Below, piece by piece: positions 1 through 8,785 of a stretch of DNA of 64,000 bases (positions are counted from its first letter, which is position 1; each line of letters opens with the position of its first letter). The position numbers and the translations under genes are program-made. The notes beneath the pieces are model-generated. The model was not told the DNA's origin, did no database searches, and was given only the letters and a program-made list of their open reading frames with translations. The stretch is from Roseovarius nanhaiticus (GTDB taxonomy: Bacteria; Pseudomonadota; Alphaproteobacteria; Rhodobacterales; Rhodobacteraceae), in assembly GCF_900156535.1 (NCBI RefSeq), contig NZ_FTNV01000001.1, positions 1,364,001 to 1,428,000 on the forward strand, written 5' to 3'.

Positions 1-497
1 ATGGCGTCGTCCGTCATTTGCCCGCCCTCGTCAAAGACACCGCCCGCCCGCGCGACCAACAACCGGCCCTCATACCAGGGCCGCGTGCCGAGGGTGCGCA
101 GCACGCTCAGCCAGGCATCCTGCGCCAGGATCGTGCCGAACCCGCCGGGCGAGGCGCCCAGCACGGCCACCCGTTTGCCCCCAAAGATGCGGGAGATGTC
201 GCTGGCGGGGCGGCTGGTCCAGTCGATCGCGTTCTTGAACACGCCGGGGATCGAGTTGTTGTATTCCGGCGTGAAGAGCAGCAGGCCATCGGCAGCTGCC
301 ATCTGCTCTTTCAGGCGCTCGACCGCCGGGGGGATGCCCTTTGCTTCCTCTTCGTCCGCATCATAGAGCGGGATGCCGCGAATGCTGCCCTCTTCCAGGG
401 TGGCACCCTCCGGCATGAGGCCCTGCGCGGTCCGCAAGAGCGCGGTGTTGAACGAGGCCGCGCGCAAGCTGCCGGAAATTCCCAGTATGCGTGTCAT
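1..497 (-). CDS. NADPH-dependent FMN reductase family protein, C-terminus off window
   Basis: Flavodoxin-fold NAD(P)H:FMN/quinone reductase. The N-terminus reads MTRILGISGSLRAASFNT, the phosphate-binding loop of this family, followed by a conserved TPEYNNSIPG segment at about residue 80 that binds the isoalloxazine ring, and a GASPGGFGT stretch near residue 115. The ATG at 497 is taken as the start because the family motif follows it directly. The 3' end lies beyond base 1, so about 165 residues are visible. It runs in the same direction as the DoxX gene upstream, about 100 bp away, suggesting a small quinone/redox stress unit. Family assignment is firm; the substrate is not known. Confidence 0.88.
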   Translation of the reverse strand, partial: MTRILGISGSLRAASFNTALLRTAQGLMPEGATLEEGSIRGIPLYDADEEEAKGIPPAVERLKEQMAAADGLLLFTPEYNNSIPGVFKNAIDWTSRPASDISRIFGGKRVAVLGASPGGFGTILAQDAWLSVLRTLGTRPWYEGRLLVARAGGVFDEGGQMTDDA

Positions 498-599
498 CTT
501 GAACGTTCCTTCCGGTATCATGTGCGCGGCCCTGGCGGCTCGGCGCATCAGTAAGCGTGCCGCCCGCACTCAAAGGGCGCGGGCGGCATGGGCAGCGTA

Positions 600-1031
600 T
601 CAGGCCTTGAGCGCCTCTGGAACAAAGCCGTCGATCACCGGCAGGCGGCGCAGGGCAAAGGCGCCTCCGCCCTGGATGGCGACGGCCACGGCCAGCGCCA
701 CCAGAAGCAGCGGGAATTCCCAGCCGCCGCCTTCGGCGTTGAAGACCCAGCCATTGCCGACATGCGCCCAGACCGCGCCCAGCAGCAGCGGGATCGACAG
801 AAGCGCGGCGAGGCGGGTGTAGAGGCCGAGAATGATGGCGGTGCCGCCGGCCAATTCGGCAAAGATGGTCAGGTAGGCCGCGATGGCCGGCAGGCCGAGG
901 CTGCCGAAATAGGCGACCGTGCCGGGCACGGTAAAGACCAGCAGCTTGAGAAACCCGTGGGCCAGCAGGACGCTGCCCAGGGAGATGCGGGTGACGGTGG
1001 CGCCATAGGCCAGGTTTGTGGGATGTGTCAT
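600..1031 (-). CDS. DoxX family membrane protein
   Basis: A 143-residue inner-membrane protein with four hydrophobic segments and the DoxX pattern (SLGSVLLAHGFLK near the N-terminus, then a GLYTRLAAL turn). DoxX proteins are linked to quinone/thiosulfate oxidation or thiol stress; the exact job here is not known. The reading frame is open further upstream, but the ATG at 1031 is preceded by a good GGAGGAAAG ribosome site, so I use it. It is divergent from a LysR regulator and lies upstream of an FMN reductase gene on the same strand, so the LysR protein probably controls both. Confidence 0.85.
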   Translation of the reverse strand: MTHPTNLAYGATVTRISLGSVLLAHGFLKLLVFTVPGTVAYFGSLGLPAIAAYLTIFAELAGGTAIILGLYTRLAALLSIPLLLGAVWAHVGNGWVFNAEGGGWEFPLLLVALAVAVAIQGGGAFALRRLPVIDGFVPEALKA

Positions 1032-1071
1032 TGTCTTTCCTCCGATTGTGTTTGCTCTGGCACCCATATCG

Positions 1072-1085
1072 CATGACAAGTCATG
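1072..1085. promoter_or_regulatory. Candidate LysR operator in divergent promoter
   Basis: The perfect palindrome CATGACAAGTCATG (6-bp arms, 2-bp centre) sits between the divergent DoxX and LysR starts. LysR regulators normally bind dyads in such gaps; that the neighbouring LysR binds here is inference. Confidence 0.4.
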
Positions 1086-1138
1086 TTTGATAATATAGGG
1101 CTTTGGCAGTTCATTCATTCCATAAGGTTGATAATCGC

Positions 1139-2044
1139 ATGGATCATATCTCGCGCGTTGGGGTCTTTGTCGCCGTGGTCGAGGCGGGCGGTTTTGCCGG
1201 GGCGGCGCGGGCGCTGGGGATCACCAGCTCGGCCGTGTCCAAGCAGGTTCAGAACCTCGAGCAGGATCTGAAGGTCAAGCTTCTGAACCGGACGACGCGC
1301 AGCGTGACCGTGACCGAGGAGGGCGCGCTATACTACGACAGGGCGGCGCGTGCGCTGCAGGATCTGCGCGAGGCCGAGGAGCTGGCGCTGGAACTGAAAT
1401 CGCGCCCCAAGGGGCCGCTGCGGGTCAGCCTGCCGCAGAGTTTCGGGATCAAGTATCTCTCCGCGCCCATCGCCGACTTCGCCGCGCGCTATCCCGAGGT
1501 CGAGCTGGACGTGAGCCTGAACGAGCGGTTCGTCGATCTGGCTGGCGAGGGCGTCGATCTGGCCGTGCGCATCGGCGCGCTGGCCGATACGTCCCTGATC
1601 GCGCGGCGCATGGCGGGCTGTCCTTTCGTTCTATGCGCGAGTGCGGACTATCTGGCCCGGCATGGCACACCGGACCGGCCCGAAGATCTGGCGGATCACA
1701 ACGTCCTGGCCTTCACCGGCAATAGCGCGCTGCATGAATGGCGTTACATCGATGCGGCGGGCAGGGCCGGGCAGATCAGCCTGCGCGCGGGCTTTCGGAC
1801 CGATTCGGGCGACATGCTGTGCAGCGCGGCATTGCGCGGGGTGGGCATCGTGATCCTTCCGGTATTCTACGTGGCGGACCATCTCGAAACCGGCGCTTTG
1901 AGGCCGATCCTGACGGGTTACGCGACGGCGCCGCAGCGCGACATCTTCGCGGTCTTTCCCCCCAGCCGTTTCCAGTCCACCCGGCTGCGCCTGCTGGTCG
2001 AGCATCTGGTCGCGACCTGCAGGGATCTGCCCTGGGAGCGGTGA
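1139..2044 (+). CDS. LysR family transcriptional regulator
   Basis: A 301-residue LysR-type regulator. The N-terminal winged helix-turn-helix is clear (SRVGVFVAVVEAGGFAGAAR then SSAVSKQVQNLEQDL), and a periplasmic-binding-like effector domain fills residues 90-300. I start at ATG 1139 rather than the upstream in-frame start because the conserved family N-terminus (MDHISRVGVF) begins there and an AAGG stands upstream. It diverges from the DoxX/FMN reductase pair, which are its likely targets. It does not look like OxyR despite the catalase downstream. The inducer is unknown. Confidence 0.92.
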   Translation: MDHISRVGVFVAVVEAGGFAGAARALGITSSAVSKQVQNLEQDLKVKLLNRTTRSVTVTEEGALYYDRAARALQDLREAEELALELKSRPKGPLRVSLPQSFGIKYLSAPIADFAARYPEVELDVSLNERFVDLAGEGVDLAVRIGALADTSLIARRMAGCPFVLCASADYLARHGTPDRPEDLADHNVLAFTGNSALHEWRYIDAAGRAGQISLRAGFRTDSGDMLCSAALRGVGIVILPVFYVADHLETGALRPILTGYATAPQRDIFAVFPPSRFQSTRLRLLVEHLVATCRDLPWER

Positions 2045-2137
2045 TCCGGATGTCGCGCGGGTGCCTTTCTATCCGGTATAGAACCCAAAGGGTCTCTGGC
2101 GCGTTGGCTTGGTTAAACGTCACAAGGAGCGCTCAGC

Positions 2138-3592
2138 ATGACCGATCACAGCAAGAAACCGACAACAACCGACGCGGGTATCCCTGTTGCGAGTGACGAG
2201 CATTCCTTGACGGTTGGCCGCGACGGCCCGATCGTCCTGCATGATCACTACCTGCTTGAACAGATGGCTCAATTCAACCGCGAGCGCATCCCCGAGCGTC
2301 AGCCGCACGCCAAAGGCAGCGGTGCCTTCGGCCATTTCGAAGTGACGCATGACGTCAGCAAATACACCAGCGCGGCCTTCCTGCAACCGGGCGCCCGGAC
2401 GGATGTGCTGGCGCGGTTCTCAACCGTCGCGGGCGAGCGGGGCAGCCCCGATACCTGGCGCGACCCGCGCGGCTTTTCGCTGAAATTCTATACCAGCGAA
2501 GGCAACTACGACATGGTCGGCAACAACACGCCGGTCTTTTTCATGCGCGATCCGATGAAATTCCAGCACTTCATCCGCTCGCAGAAACGCCGCGCCGATA
2601 ACGGGCTGCGCGACCATGACATGCAGTGGGATTTCTGGACCCTCTCGCCCGAATCCGCGCATCAGGTCACTTGGCTGATGGGTGATCGCGGCATTCCCAA
2701 GACGTGGCGCCACATGAACGGCTATTCCAGCCACACCTATATGTGGGTCAACGCGGATGGCGAGAAGTTCTGGGTCAAATACCACTTCAAGACCGATCAA
2801 GGCATCGACTTTCTCACGCAGGACGAGGCCGTCGAAAAGGCAGGTACGGACGCCGACCATCATCGCCGCGACCTCTTCAATTCGATCCGCGACGGCGACC
2901 ATCCCAGCTGGACGCTAAAGATGCAGATCATGCCCTTCGAAGAGGCCAAGACCTATCGCTACAACCCCTTCGATCTGACTAAGGTGTGGCCGCATTCGGA
3001 TTATCCGCTGATCGAGGTCGGCAAGCTGACGCTGACCCGCAACCCGACCGATTTCCACACCGAGATCGAGCAGGCGGCTTTCGAGCCGAACAACCTGGTG
3101 CGCGGCATCGGCCTCAGCCCGGACAAGATGCTGTTGGCGCGCGGCTTTTCTTATTCCGACGCGCACCGCGCGCGGCTGGGCGCCAATTACCGGCAGATCC
3201 CGGTCAACAAGCCGCAATCGCCCGTCCACAGCTATTCCAAGGATGGCGCGATGCGGACCGAGAATGTGTCCGACCCGGTCTATGCGCCCAACTCCTATGG
3301 CGGGCCTGCGGCCGATCCATCGCTGACCGACGATGCGGGGCAGTGGTATGCCGAGGGCGACATGGTGCGGCAGGCTTACACGCTGCGCGAGGATGACGAT
3401 GATTGGGGGCAGGCCGGCACGCTGGTGCGCGACGTCATGGATGACGCCGCCCGGGACCGGCTGGTCGGCAATATCGTCGGCCATCTGAGTGCGGGCGTGT
3501 CCGAACAGGTGCTGGAGCGCGCCTTTGAATACTGGCGGAACGTGGATCAGGGCATCGGCGAGCGGGTCGAAAAGGGCGTGCGAGGCGGCTGA
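2138..3592 (+). CDS. katA: Clade 3 (small-subunit) haem catalase
   Basis: Breaks down hydrogen peroxide to water and oxygen in the cytoplasm. At 484 residues it has the usual length of small-subunit catalases. The distal active-site signature [13 protein letters not shown] carries catalytic His57, the [11 protein letters not shown] segment holds the catalytic Asn, and the proximal [14 protein letters not shown] motif supplies haem-ligand Tyr339. An AAGGAG ribosome site lies just before ATG 2138. It stands alone, followed by a hairpin at 3607-3625. Regulation by OxyR is usual in the family but no site was assigned here. Confidence 0.97.
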   Translation: MTDHSKKPTTTDAGIPVASDEHSLTVGRDGPIVLHDHYLLEQMAQFNRERIPERQPHAKGSGAFGHFEVTHDVSKYTSAAFLQPGARTDVLARFSTVAGERGSPDTWRDPRGFSLKFYTSEGNYDMVGNNTPVFFMRDPMKFQHFIRSQKRRADNGLRDHDMQWDFWTLSPESAHQVTWLMGDRGIPKTWRHMNGYSSHTYMWVNADGEKFWVKYHFKTDQGIDFLTQDEAVEKAGTDADHHRRDLFNSIRDGDHPSWTLKMQIMPFEEAKTYRYNPFDLTKVWPHSDYPLIEVGKLTLTRNPTDFHTEIEQAAFEPNNLVRGIGLSPDKMLLARGFSYSDAHRARLGANYRQIPVNKPQSPVHSYSKDGAMRTENVSDPVYAPNSYGGPAADPSLTDDAGQWYAEGDMVRQAYTLREDDDDWGQAGTLVRDVMDDAARDRLVGNIVGHLSAGVSEQVLERAFEYWRNVDQGIGERVEKGVRGG

Positions 3593-3606
3593 TGCGCCCT
3601 CGGCCC

Positions 3607-3625
3607 GGCCTTGAACGGCAAGGCC
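3607..3625 (+). terminator. Hairpin after catalase
   Basis: Perfect 7-bp stem GGCCTTG / CAAGGCC with a 5-nt loop, 14 bp past the catalase stop. There is no T-run, so termination strength is uncertain. Confidence 0.4.
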
Positions 3626-3846
3626 ACGCGGGACCGAGCCCGCAGGGTCTGGTCCCTGCGCGGTTCGCCAGTGGTGCGGTGCCGATCATGGCCCTGCCTT
3701 CGGAGATGCCGCAGCCCGACATCATGGGAGCGGCGCTCTGAAATGGCGGTCGTCGTGCTCTGCGCAACCCGCCGCTTCTTAAGTACCTGATTGGGCCGGC
3801 GGCTCTTAACGCCGCCACCGGCCGATTGTTTAGAAAGTTCCTTGCG

Positions 3847-5451
3847 ATGAATTCCCCCAAAACCGATGCGGCGCCGGTGCCGCAGGACGATCCCACCGCC
3901 GATCCGGTGCGCTGGCGCATCCTCTTCGTGCTGATCATCACGATCTTCATGACCCTTGTCGGCGTCAGCATCGTCAACGTGGCCCTGCCATCGATCCGCA
4001 TCGGCCTCGATGCGTCGCAATCGGATCTGCAATGGGTGCTCTCGGGCTATGCGCTGACCTTCGGTGTCGTTCTGGTGGGCGCGGGCCGGGCCGGGGACAT
4101 CATGGGGCGCGGCGGGCTGTTCCTGATCGGGGTCGGCATCTTTACCGTCTCATCCATCGCGGCGGGGCTGGCCCCCAATGCCGAATGGCTGAATGCCGCG
4201 CGCTTTGCGCAAGGGGTCGGCTCGGGCCTCTTGAACCCGCAAGGCCTGGGCATGATCCAGCATTACTTTCGCGGCGATGCGCGCGGGCGGGCCTTCGGTT
4301 ATTTCGGCACGGCGGTCGGCGTTTCTGTCGCCATCGGCCCGGTTCTGGGCGGGCTGCTGATTGAGCTGGGCGGCCCCGAGCTGGGCTGGCGGCTGACCTT
4401 TCTGGTCAATGTGCCCATTGGCGCCGCCGCCCTGATCCTGGGGCTGAGGTGGTTTCCGCGTCCGCTGATCATACGCCTGCCGCGCACCGGCAGCGGGCTG
4501 CGCTCGCTCGATCCCGTGGGCGCGCTCTTGCTGGCGCTCGCGGTGCTGGCGATCCTTTTCCCCTTTGTCGAGCATAGCGGCAGCGCGCTGATCTGGCTCT
4601 TGCTGCCGGTCGGTCTGGGGCTGGTCTGGGCCTGGGTCTGGTGGGAGCGGCGCTATCTGCGCCTTGGCCTCAGCCCGATGGTCGATCTCAAGATCTTCTC
4701 GACTCGCAGCTATTCGCACGGGATCACCATCATGACGCTCTACTTCATGGGCGTCACCAGCGTCTGGGTTCTGGTCGCGCTCTATGTTCAGGAGGGCGGG
4801 GGCAAGTCGGCGCTGGAATCGGGGTTTTTCGGCATACCCGCCGCGCTGCTGTCGGCCTCGGCGGCCTATTGGGCGGGCAGCCGCGTGATGCGTCTGGGGC
4901 GCAAGGTGGTGATCTGGGGTCTGACGCTGGCGCTGGTCGGGCTGGGGCTGAGCATCGGTGTCGTGCTCCTGCATGAGGCGGGGCTTGTCAGCATCTGGTG
5001 GCTGATGGCGTCGCTGGCCTTTGTCGGCATGGCCCAGGGCTCGGTCATCAGCCCGAACCAGACCCTGACACTGGCCGATGTGCCGTTGGACTACGCGGGC
5101 AGTTCGGGCGCGATCATGCAGACGGGGCAGCGCATCGGCACGGCGGTGGGCATCGCGGTGATCACGGCGGCCTCGTTCTATACCCTCGCGGCGACCTCCT
5201 GGGCGATGGCGATGGTCACGGGCTTCGGCCTGATCGCCGCCGTGGTCTTTGCCGCGCTGCTGGTCGCGATCAAGGACCAGCGCGACCGCGCGCGCCTGAG
5301 GCGCCGCGCGCACCCTGCGCACAGCAAAATGCCGGCGCAGACCCTGCGCCGGCATTTCGACCCGCATTCGGCAGATCGCCTCAGAAGCCCCGGGTCGAGG
5401 GCTGCTGATAGTCCAGCACCGGCCCGGCGGGCACGATCCCGTTGGGGTTGA
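3847..5451 (+). CDS. DHA2 (EmrB/QacA-type) MFS transporter with odd C-terminal extension
   Basis: A drug/metabolite:proton antiporter with about 14 membrane segments. It shows the typical start (TLVGVSIVNVALPSI) and motif A-like RAGDIMGRGGLF. ATG 3847 is preferred to a TTG at 3826 because of the normal family N-terminus; no strong ribosome site is visible. The last 45 or so residues, after about LVAIKDQRDRAR, are Arg/Pro-rich and unlike the family. They are read straight through a strong hairpin (5327-5357) and 71 bp into the antisense of the convergent glutathionyl-hydroquinone reductase gene. A one-base shift would place a TGA at 5297-5299, so the extension may result from a frameshift. Confidence 0.88.
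   Translation: MNSPKTDAAPVPQDDPTADPVRWRILFVLIITIFMTLVGVSIVNVALPSIRIGLDASQSDLQWVLSGYALTFGVVLVGAGRAGDIMGRGGLFLIGVGIFTVSSIAAGLAPNAEWLNAARFAQGVGSGLLNPQGLGMIQHYFRGDARGRAFGYFGTAVGVSVAIGPVLGGLLIELGGPELGWRLTFLVNVPIGAAALILGLRWFPRPLIIRLPRTGSGLRSLDPVGALLLALAVLAILFPFVEHSGSALIWLLLPVGLGLVWAWVWWERRYLRLGLSPMVDLKIFSTRSYSHGITIMTLYFMGVTSVWVLVALYVQEGGGKSALESGFFGIPAALLSASAAYWAGSRVMRLGRKVVIWGLTLALVGLGLSIGVVLLHEAGLVSIWWLMASLAFVGMAQGSVISPNQTLTLADVPLDYAGSSGAIMQTGQRIGTAVGIAVITAASFYTLAATSWAMAMVTGFGLIAAVVFAALLVAIKDQRDRARLRRRAHPAHSKMPAQTLRRHFDPHSADRLRSPGSRAADSPAPARRARSRWG
5327..5357. terminator. Bidirectional terminator-like hairpin inside the MFS reading frame
   Basis: A perfect 14-bp stem (AAATGCCGGCGCAG, loop ACC, then its complement ending CATTT). 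The T-ending arms work on both strands, as expected between convergent genes. Its position inside the last codons of the transporter is unusual. Confidence 0.75.
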
Positions 5452-6352
5452 TGGTGCCGTGGCTGCGGTAGTAATGCTGCTGGATGTGGTCGAAATCCAC
5501 CGTCTCGGCAACGCCGGGGATCTGGTAGAGCTCGCGCGTATAGCTCCAGAGATTGTTGTAATCCTTCAGCATCTTCAGGTTGCACTTGAAATGCCCGTGA
5601 TAGACCGGATCGAAGCGGATGAGCGTGGTGAAGAGGCGCCAATCCGCCTCGGTCAGGCGGTCGCCGACGAGGTAGCGCTGCTTGCCCAGCCGGTCCTCCA
5701 GCGTATCGAGCGCATCGAAGAGCTTCTTCACCTCGCCCTCGTAGACCTTCTGGTCGGTGGCGAAACCGGCCTTGTGGACACCGTTATTGACCGCGTCATA
5801 GGTCAGCGCGTTGATCTCGTCGATCTCGCCCATCAGCTCGTCCGGGCTGTAATCGGTGTCATCCGTCGCGATCTCCGCAAAGGCCGAGTTGAGCATGCGG
5901 ATGATGTCGGCGGATTCGTTGCTGACGATGGTTTCGCGCTCCTTGTCCCAGAGGACCGGCACGGTCACGCGGCCCGAATAGTTCGGATCAGCGCGCAGAT
6001 AGACCTGGTACATGTAATCCGCGCCGCCGGGGTCTGCGATGACGCCGGGGCCGGGCTGAAACGTCCAGCCATGCGCGCCCATATAGGGGTTGACGACCGA
6101 CAGGCCGATGGCGTCCTTCAGCCCCTTGAGGCTGCGCAGGATCAGCGTGCGGTTGGCCCAGGGGCAGGCGAGCGAGACATAGAGGTGATATCGCCCCGCC
6201 TCGGCCTTGAACCCGCCTTGGCCGGTCGGCCCGGCGCTGCCATCTGCGGTCACCCAATTGCGGAACTGCGCCTCGCTGCGCTCGAATTTGCCGCCGGTGC
6301 TGTCGGTGTCATACCATTTGTCGTGCCATTCGCCGTCGATGAGAAGTCCCAT
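5381..6352 (-). CDS. Glutathionyl-hydroquinone reductase (GST xi class)
   Basis: Reduces glutathionyl-hydroquinones back to hydroquinones in the cytoplasm, using glutathione. At 323 residues it matches the YqjG/ECM4 family. The catalytic cysteine is C63 in the ACPWANR motif, preceded by FERSEAQFRNWV and followed by a GST C-terminal all-helical domain (about 170-310) with RLTEADWRLF. It is followed by nothing on its strand and converges with the MFS gene, whose end overlaps it by 71 bp. The upstream neighbour on the same strand is a second DoxX gene, another quinone-linked family. Confidence 0.95.
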   Translation of the reverse strand: MGLLIDGEWHDKWYDTDSTGGKFERSEAQFRNWVTADGSAGPTGQGGFKAEAGRYHLYVSLACPWANRTLILRSLKGLKDAIGLSVVNPYMGAHGWTFQPGPGVIADPGGADYMYQVYLRADPNYSGRVTVPVLWDKERETIVSNESADIIRMLNSAFAEIATDDTDYSPDELMGEIDEINALTYDAVNNGVHKAGFATDQKVYEGEVKKLFDALDTLEDRLGKQRYLVGDRLTEADWRLFTTLIRFDPVYHGHFKCNLKMLKDYNNLWSYTRELYQIPGVAETVDFDHIQQHYYRSHGTINPNGIVPAGPVLDYQQPSTRGF

Positions 6353-6414
6353 GGGATTTGTGTCTCCTGTGATGGGTCAGGCGCGTGCCTGACGGGTGTG
6401 TGAGTTGCGAGCCG

Positions 6415-6813
6415 CTATGCGCCCGCGCGGCGCGCCCGCAGGGCGTCGATGCTCCAGGGGCCGGGGCCCGCGAAGATGAGGTAGAAAAAGACGAAGCAAA
6501 AGAGGATCGCCCCGGCGCCGCCATTGACGGAAGGAAAGACGCTTTGCGGCGCATGCGCGATGAAGTAGGCGGCGGCCATCGTGCCCGAGGCGATGAAGGC
6601 GGCGGGGCGGGTCAGAAGGCCGAGCGCGATCAGCGCCCCGGTGACAAGCTCGATCACGCCGGCGGTCCATGACATCGTGAACATCTCGGGCGTGCGGCCC
6701 GCCGGAAAGCCGAGGATCTTTTCCGTGCCGTAGCACAGGAAGGTCAGTCCGGCTGCGATGCGCAAAACGCTGAGCGCGCGGGGCCTCCATTCGGTCTCAA
6801 ACTCGCGGGTCAT
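6415..6813 (-). CDS. DoxX family membrane protein
   Basis: A 132-residue protein with four predicted membrane helices and DoxX features (VLRIAAGLTFLCYGTEKILGF, then GLLTRPAAFIASGTMA). The ATG at 6813 has a strong AGGAGGGATC ribosome site. It precedes the glutathionyl-hydroquinone reductase gene by about 60 bp on the same strand, so the two are probably co-transcribed and may work together in quinone detoxification (inference). It is a paralogue of the gene at 600-1031. Confidence 0.88.
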   Translation of the reverse strand: MTREFETEWRPRALSVLRIAAGLTFLCYGTEKILGFPAGRTPEMFTMSWTAGVIELVTGALIALGLLTRPAAFIASGTMAAAYFIAHAPQSVFPSVNGGAGAILFCFVFFYLIFAGPGPWSIDALRARRAGA

Positions 6814-7166
6814 CTCTGATCCCTCCTTTCAGGTGGCGAAAGCTGTGCCTGCGCGCCGGATCGGCGGTGATGCGCTGGCGCTCGAGGCCAACATAGAGAG
6901 CGGCGCAGCGCCGCGGAACAGGTGTAATCTGTCATTCACTGTTGCGCTCACTGTAATAAACCCGCGCCGCTGGATATGGGTCCGACGTCGGTCGGCGTGG
7001 CTACAGGCCGCTTTTCCCATAATGATCGCTTCGATAGCGCGCGATCACGGCCTCCCGCGGGCATCGCCATATCGGGTTCCGCTGCGCCGCGTCCTCGGGC
7101 TGATGATATCGTGATCCCCGACAACTGCGCATCTGCTATCCTGCACCGGATGACAAGGAGACGCCC
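6814..7166. other. Divergent intergenic region, no gene seen
   Basis: This 353-bp gap between the divergent DoxX and cytochrome b561 genes must hold both promoters. I see an AAGGAG site for the right-hand gene and a short CCGACGTCGG palindrome near 6987-6996, but no convincing coding sequence or RNA gene. Confidence 0.5.
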
Positions 7167-7712
7167 ATGCCTCAGCTCACCGACAGTCAGGACCGATACG
7201 GCCTGATAAGCCGCATCTTTCATTGGGGCATGGCGCTCCTCTTTGCGGCGCAGTTCCTCTCGGCCGCCGCGCATTGGGCCTTGCCGCGCGAACATGCGGT
7301 GCGCGAGGCGCTCTGGAGCTATCATCCCACGCTCGGCGCCACGCTTTTCCTGCTTGTCCTGCTGCGCGGGGTCTGGGGGCTGGCGAATATCGGGCGGCGG
7401 CCCGGACATTCGGGCCTTCTGGGGCGGGCGGCCTTTGCCGGGCATCTGGCGATCTACGCGCTCATGGTGATCGTCCCGTCGGTCCGGCTTCTTGCCGCGG
7501 CGGGGGGCACGCGCGGCTTCAGCTATCTCGGCATTCCGATCTTCCCGGCGCAACCGGCGGAAATCGCGTGGATGCGCGCCCCGGCCGAGTGGCACGGCGA
7601 GATGGGGTGGATACTGGCCCTCTTGGTGCTGGGGCATGCGGCAATGGCGATCCTCTGGCATCACCTGATCAAGCGGGACGGCACGCTGCAGCGCATGACG
7701 GGCTCGGCCTAG
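7167..7712 (+). CDS. Cytochrome b561 family protein
   Basis: Four-helix di-haem b-type cytochrome of the inner membrane that passes electrons between quinol and a periplasmic acceptor. The 181 residues start with the typical RYGLISRIFHW. Likely haem-ligand histidines are H19, H52, H141 and H155, placed in helices 1, 2 and 4. An AAGGAGACGCCC ribosome site supports ATG 7167. The next gene begins about 22 bp downstream, so the two may form an operon. The electron partner is not evident. Confidence 0.92.
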   Translation: MPQLTDSQDRYGLISRIFHWGMALLFAAQFLSAAAHWALPREHAVREALWSYHPTLGATLFLLVLLRGVWGLANIGRRPGHSGLLGRAAFAGHLAIYALMVIVPSVRLLAAAGGTRGFSYLGIPIFPAQPAEIAWMRAPAEWHGEMGWILALLVLGHAAMAILWHHLIKRDGTLQRMTGSA

Positions 7713-7734
7713 CGCAATGGGCGCGCGGCAACCC

Positions 7735-8760
7735 ATGGACAGACGCATGACGCTCACCAGACGCCAGACCATCGCGGGCGCAACGGCCGCCCTGGCCGTC
7801 CCGGCAGGGACAGCGGGGGATGCCCGCGCGCAAGCCTCTGAACCCGGCGATTTCGAGGCGATGGCGGGCGATCTCGATCAGTTGCATGCCCTTGTCATCC
7901 ATCGCGGCAGCGCGCCCGTGTTCGAGCGCGCCTTCGCGGGCAGGGGGCTGGATGCGCCTGCGAATGTGAAATCGGTCTCCAAGACACTTCTGGCGCTGCT
8001 CACCGGCATCGGCATCGCGCGCGGGGCCTTGCCCGGCCCGGACGCGCGGGTGCTGCCCGCCCTCGGGCGTGCCGCCACGGGGGACGTGCGCGACGAGATC
8101 ACCATCGGGGATCTTCTGTCGATGCGGGCGGGCCTGGCCAGCACCTCGGGCGCGGAATATGGCGCCTGGGTGGCCAGCCCGAACTGGGTCGATCATGTGC
8201 TGGGCCGGGATCTGGTGGCCGAGCCGGGCGGGCGCTTCATCTATTCGACGGGCGGCTGGCATCTGCTGGGCGCCGCGCTTGCGCGCGGGGCAGGGCGCGA
8301 TCTGCACAGCCTCGCGCAGCGCTGGCTGGGCGATCCGCTGGATATCGAGATCGCGCCGTGGCAGCGCGATCCGCAGGGCAATTACATGGGCGGCAACCAG
8401 ATGGCGCTGTCGCCCCGCGCGCTGGCCCGGATCGGCGACATGGTGCTGGCGGAGGGGCGGTGGAACGGCGATCAGGTGGTGCCTGCAGACTGGATCGCAA
8501 CCTCCCTCGAGCCGCGCGGGCGCTCGCAATGGAGCGGGGACCGCTATGGCTATGGCTGGTTCCTGACCCGCCTTGATGGGCATGCCGCCGCCTACGGGCG
8601 GGGCTACGGGGGGCAGATCCTGGCGGTGGTGCCGGATCTGGATCTGACGATCGCCATCACGTCCGATCCGACATTGCCCGCACGCTCCGAGGGACATTTC
8701 GGAGAGCTGCGCAGATTGATGGGCCGCATCGCCGCCAGCGCGGCGCAGGGGGATTTGTGA
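7735..8760 (+). CDS. Serine hydrolase, beta-lactamase class C fold, exported
   Basis: Penicillin-binding/beta-lactamase-fold hydrolase of 341 residues. The nucleophile motif is SVSK (S80, K83) and the second motif is YST (Y170), rather than the usual Y-x-N. The N-terminus carries LTRRQTIAG followed by an Ala-rich stretch ending in AQA, a plausible twin-arginine export signal. The start is uncertain: ATG 7735 is preferred, but an ATG at 7717 is also in frame. It lies just after the cytochrome b561 gene. Substrate cannot be read from sequence; esterase or peptidase activity is as likely as beta-lactamase. Confidence 0.85.
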   Translation: MDRRMTLTRRQTIAGATAALAVPAGTAGDARAQASEPGDFEAMAGDLDQLHALVIHRGSAPVFERAFAGRGLDAPANVKSVSKTLLALLTGIGIARGALPGPDARVLPALGRAATGDVRDEITIGDLLSMRAGLASTSGAEYGAWVASPNWVDHVLGRDLVAEPGGRFIYSTGGWHLLGAALARGAGRDLHSLAQRWLGDPLDIEIAPWQRDPQGNYMGGNQMALSPRALARIGDMVLAEGRWNGDQVVPADWIATSLEPRGRSQWSGDRYGYGWFLTRLDGHAAAYGRGYGGQILAVVPDLDLTIAITSDPTLPARSEGHFGELRRLMGRIAASAAQGDL

Positions 8761-8785
8761 CGCGCCTGCCATAGGCTTGCGCCGG

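Noticed and set aside
4150..5511. A 453-codon minus-strand frame opposite the MFS gene
   Set aside because: It has antisense composition typical of high-GC membrane-protein genes and no start signal.
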